Below are positions 20,384 to 22,417 of a stretch of 22,417 bases of DNA, piece after piece (the first letter of the stretch is position 1; every line of letters starts with the position of its first letter). The DNA comes from a virus. The DNA lies in the IMG/VR virus record IMGVR_UViG_3300032050_000878, positions 1 through 22,417 of that record. One strand, 5' to 3'. The position numbers and the translations under genes are program-made. Below the pieces are notes generated by a model, which saw only the letters and a program-made list of their open reading frames with translations, was not told the origin of the DNA and searched no databases.

Positions 20384-22417
20384 TGAGTACAGAGATAACC
20401 ATAAATCAAGACATAGTAGAAATAAATGTAACTGAAGAAGTAGTTGTAATTGAAGCTCCATCAGGTGCTTATCCTTTGCCAAGTATGGTTAGTTCTGTAT
20501 TCGGTAGGACAGGTAACGTAGTGGCTCAAGAAGGCGATTACACCTTAACTCAATTAGGTGATGTAACTATAACCTCACCTACAAACAATCAAGTTTTAAA
20601 GTACAATGGCACTCAATGGGTAAATGGAACTGATACAGACACAGGATTGACTTCCGTAGGGTTATCTATGCCAAGTGCTTTTAGTGTCGCTAATAGCCCT
20701 TTAACGGCTAATGGAACGCTATCAGTAACAGGAGCAGGTACAACGGCTCAATATGTAAGAGGTGATGGTAGTTTAGCTACTTTCCCAACGATTGCTCAAG
20801 AAGCACAAAGGTTAATTACAGAGGTTTATAATAGCACAGGTGCTACGTTAACAAAAGGCACAGTAGTTTATATCAATGGTGGTCAAGGTAACTTGCCAAC
20901 TGTTACTAAAGCAATAGCTACTGGTGATGCTACATCTGCTCAAACTTATGGAGTTGTTCAATCGGATATTACGAATATGAACAATGGTTTTGTAGTTGCA
21001 ATGGGTTCTTTAACAGACTTAGATACTCAAATATATCCAGTAGGAACTCAACTTTATTTAAGTGGTACAACTGCTGGTGCTTGGACATCAACTAAGCCTT
21101 ATGCTCCTATACACTTGGTTTATGTTGGTATAGTGGTTAGAAGCCATCCAACTCAAGGTGTGGTTGAAATTAGAATACAAAACGGATATGAATTAGATGA
21201 ATTACACGATGTGTCTGCTCAAAATCCTACTAACGGAGATATTTTACAATATGTAGCTGCTACTGATTTATGGACTAAGGTTGCAGGTACTACAACTAAC
21301 ATAGCTGAAGGAACTAATTTATATTATACTGATGCTCGTTCAAGAGCTGCTTTTAGCGAAAGTGTAACTGGTTTAGATTATAACTCTACAACTGGAGTTT
21401 TAAGTACTACAAGTGGTTTTGGAATACCTACAACTGCAAGTCAAAGTACTTGGAATACTGCATATAATAGAAGTTTAACAAGTGCAGCGGTTACAGGAAC
21501 AACTACTAAAACATTAACTTTAAATCAGCAAGATGGTGGTACAATAACTGCTTCTTGGACTGATATAAATACGGATGCGGTTACAAGTGTATTTGGTAGA
21601 ACAGGTGCGGTTACTGCTCAAAGTGGTGATTATACAACTACTCAAGTAACAGAAGGTACAAACCTTTACTTTACAGATGCAAGAGCAAGGGCAGCGATTA
21701 CATTAACAACAACAGGTACAAGTGGTGCAGCGACTTATAGTGGTGGTACTTTAAACATACCACAATATCAAGGGGTTTTAACTAACCCTGTAACAGGTAC
21801 AGGTACAACAAACACTTTACCAAAGTTCACAGGTGCTTCTACAATAGGTAATAGTAATATTACCGATAGTGGTACTTTGATTACTTTAGGTAGTAATACA
21901 AATATTTCGGCTTTAGGTGTTGGTAGTACTAATTTAACTCAATATAGTATAAGAGTTGAAAAAGGAATAACAGGTTCAATTATATCTTATGGAATAAGAC
22001 AAGATGGAACAGTACAAACAGATGTTACTAATACTGCTTATGGCTTTAGTAATACATTAAGAACGTCTGCTGCAAGTTTTACGCTATCTAGCTATACTCA
22101 TTATGATGCTGGACAAGCTACATTAGGTGCAGGTAGTTCTGTTACAAATCAAACAGGTTTTTTAGTACAAAGTGGTTTAATTGGAGCAACTAACAACTAC
22201 GGATTTAGAGGCTCTATTCCAAGCGGTACTAACAGATGGAACTTATTTATGGATGGTACTGCTAACAACTATTTAGCAGGTTCATTAGGTATAGGTTCTG
22301 CTGGTTTATCTACATATTCTTTAAGAGTTGCTAAATCTTTAACTGGAGCAACAACAATGTATGGTATTTCTTCTGAAGGAACTATACAAAGTGATGTAAC
22401 TACAGGTGCAATAGCTT
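20383..22417 (+). CDS. second tail-fibre-like protein, cut off by right window edge
   Basis: The frame from ATG 20383 (on the last base of the preceding TAA) is open to the window end, giving 678 codons with no stop. It starts MSTEITINQDIVEINVTEEV and continues as a Thr/Gly/Ser/Ala-rich repeat protein. SVFGRTGNVVAQEGDYTLTQ (about residue 38) and TSVFGRTGAVTAQSGDYTTT (about residue 402) recur, each near an 'EGTNLYFTDARARAA' type motif; the same module is in the upstream fibre. Residues about 130-290 are a distinct domain (IAQEAQRLITEVYNSTGA, LTKGTVVYINGGQGNLPTV) resembling the 'valid prior to use' capsid-decoration or fibre-shaft modules. The 3' end is missing, so an S74-like end cannot be tested. 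Confidence 0.8.
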   Translation, partial: MSTEITINQDIVEINVTEEVVVIEAPSGAYPLPSMVSSVFGRTGNVVAQEGDYTLTQLGDVTITSPTNNQVLKYNGTQWVNGTDTDTGLTSVGLSMPSAFSVANSPLTANGTLSVTGAGTTAQYVRGDGSLATFPTIAQEAQRLITEVYNSTGATLTKGTVVYINGGQGNLPTVTKAIATGDATSAQTYGVVQSDITNMNNGFVVAMGSLTDLDTQIYPVGTQLYLSGTTAGAWTSTKPYAPIHLVYVGIVVRSHPTQGVVEIRIQNGYELDELHDVSAQNPTNGDILQYVAATDLWTKVAGTTTNIAEGTNLYYTDARSRAAFSESVTGLDYNSTTGVLSTTSGFGIPTTASQSTWNTAYNRSLTSAAVTGTTTKTLTLNQQDGGTITASWTDINTDAVTSVFGRTGAVTAQSGDYTTTQVTEGTNLYFTDARARAAITLTTTGTSGAATYSGGTLNIPQYQGVLTNPVTGTGTTNTLPKFTGASTIGNSNITDSGTLITLGSNTNISALGVGSTNLTQYSIRVEKGITGSIISYGIRQDGTVQTDVTNTAYGFSNTLRTSAASFTLSSYTHYDAGQATLGAGSSVTNQTGFLVQSGLIGATNNYGFRGSIPSGTNRWNLFMDGTANNYLAGSLGIGSAGLSTYSLRVAKSLTGATTMYGISSEGTIQSDVTTGAIA
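21904..22417 (+). repeat. internal repeat near the right edge of the second fibre gene
   Basis: A block at 21904-22045 and one starting near 22273 encode the same pattern: LG[VI]GS....YS[IL]RV.K..TG....YGI...GT[VI]Q[TS]DVT. The second copy runs into the window edge. They encode tandem fibre modules. Confidence 0.7.

Noticed and set aside
17533-22417. Diversity-generating retroelement acting on the fibre genes
   Set aside because: No reverse transcriptase, template repeat or adenine-biased variable copy was seen in the window; the repeats are ordinary diverged fibre modules.
1-22417. CRISPR array or defence island
   Set aside because: No regularly spaced direct repeats with unique spacers and no recognisable defence genes; the repeats seen are in coding fibre modules or the replication linker.

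Overview
The window is one strand-consistent stretch of a tailed double-stranded DNA phage or prophage. Every supported gene is on the + strand, and genes are packed with ATGA/TAATG overlaps. The late genes are those of a long-tailed, non-contractile (siphovirus-like) phage: HK97-type portal, protease and capsid, a tail assembly chaperone pair and a tape measure. The host is most likely a low-GC member of the Bacteroidota. DNA is AT-rich, gene starts are preceded by A-rich rather than Shine-Dalgarno sequence, and at least seven gene or operon fronts carry the Bacteroidota -7 promoter motif TAnnTTTG. No integrase, repressor or lysis gene lies inside the window, so lifestyle cannot be read here. 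No tRNA, CRISPR array or insertion sequence was seen.

Layout. (1) 1-3015: recombination and replication. A left-truncated RecT/Bet annealing protein is followed by small genes (one zinc-binding-like, one ending in an SSB-like DDLPF tip), an HTH protein, a structured leader RNA, a DnaD-like replication protein with an origin-like repeat array in its linker, and a second probable replication protein. A Rho-independent terminator closes the block at 3016-3077. (2) 3084-4506: a 39-residue membrane protein, a small unknown, a NinG-type nuclease, a small basic protein, a zinc ribbon and a ParB-fold protein. (3) 4530-10168: packaging and head: small and large terminase, portal, SPP1 gp7-like morphogenesis protein, HK97-type protease and major capsid, closed by a second terminator at 10192-10219. 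(4) 10256-13090: four head-tail joining/tail completion genes, a tail tube protein, and tail assembly chaperones joined by a probable -1 frameshift on ten A residues. (5) 13095-22417: tape measure, large baseplate/tail-tip protein, a second tail-tube-like protein with an extra C-terminal domain, a fibre with a self-cleaving S74 chaperone, a small baseplate-like protein, and a second fibre-like gene running off the right edge.

The most unusual signals are small-scale. Upstream of the replication gene, two hairpins each expose a 7-nt loop, and the loops (GTCGCAT and ATGCGAC) are exact reverse complements: a candidate kissing-loop RNA immediately downstream of a TAnnTTTG box. Inside the same replication gene, two palindromes and nine GG-ended hexamers in perfect 6-nt phase look like an origin embedded in the initiator, as in lambda O. 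Three genes have TAnnTTTG exactly 4 nt before ATG, which predicts leaderless or near-leaderless mRNAs.
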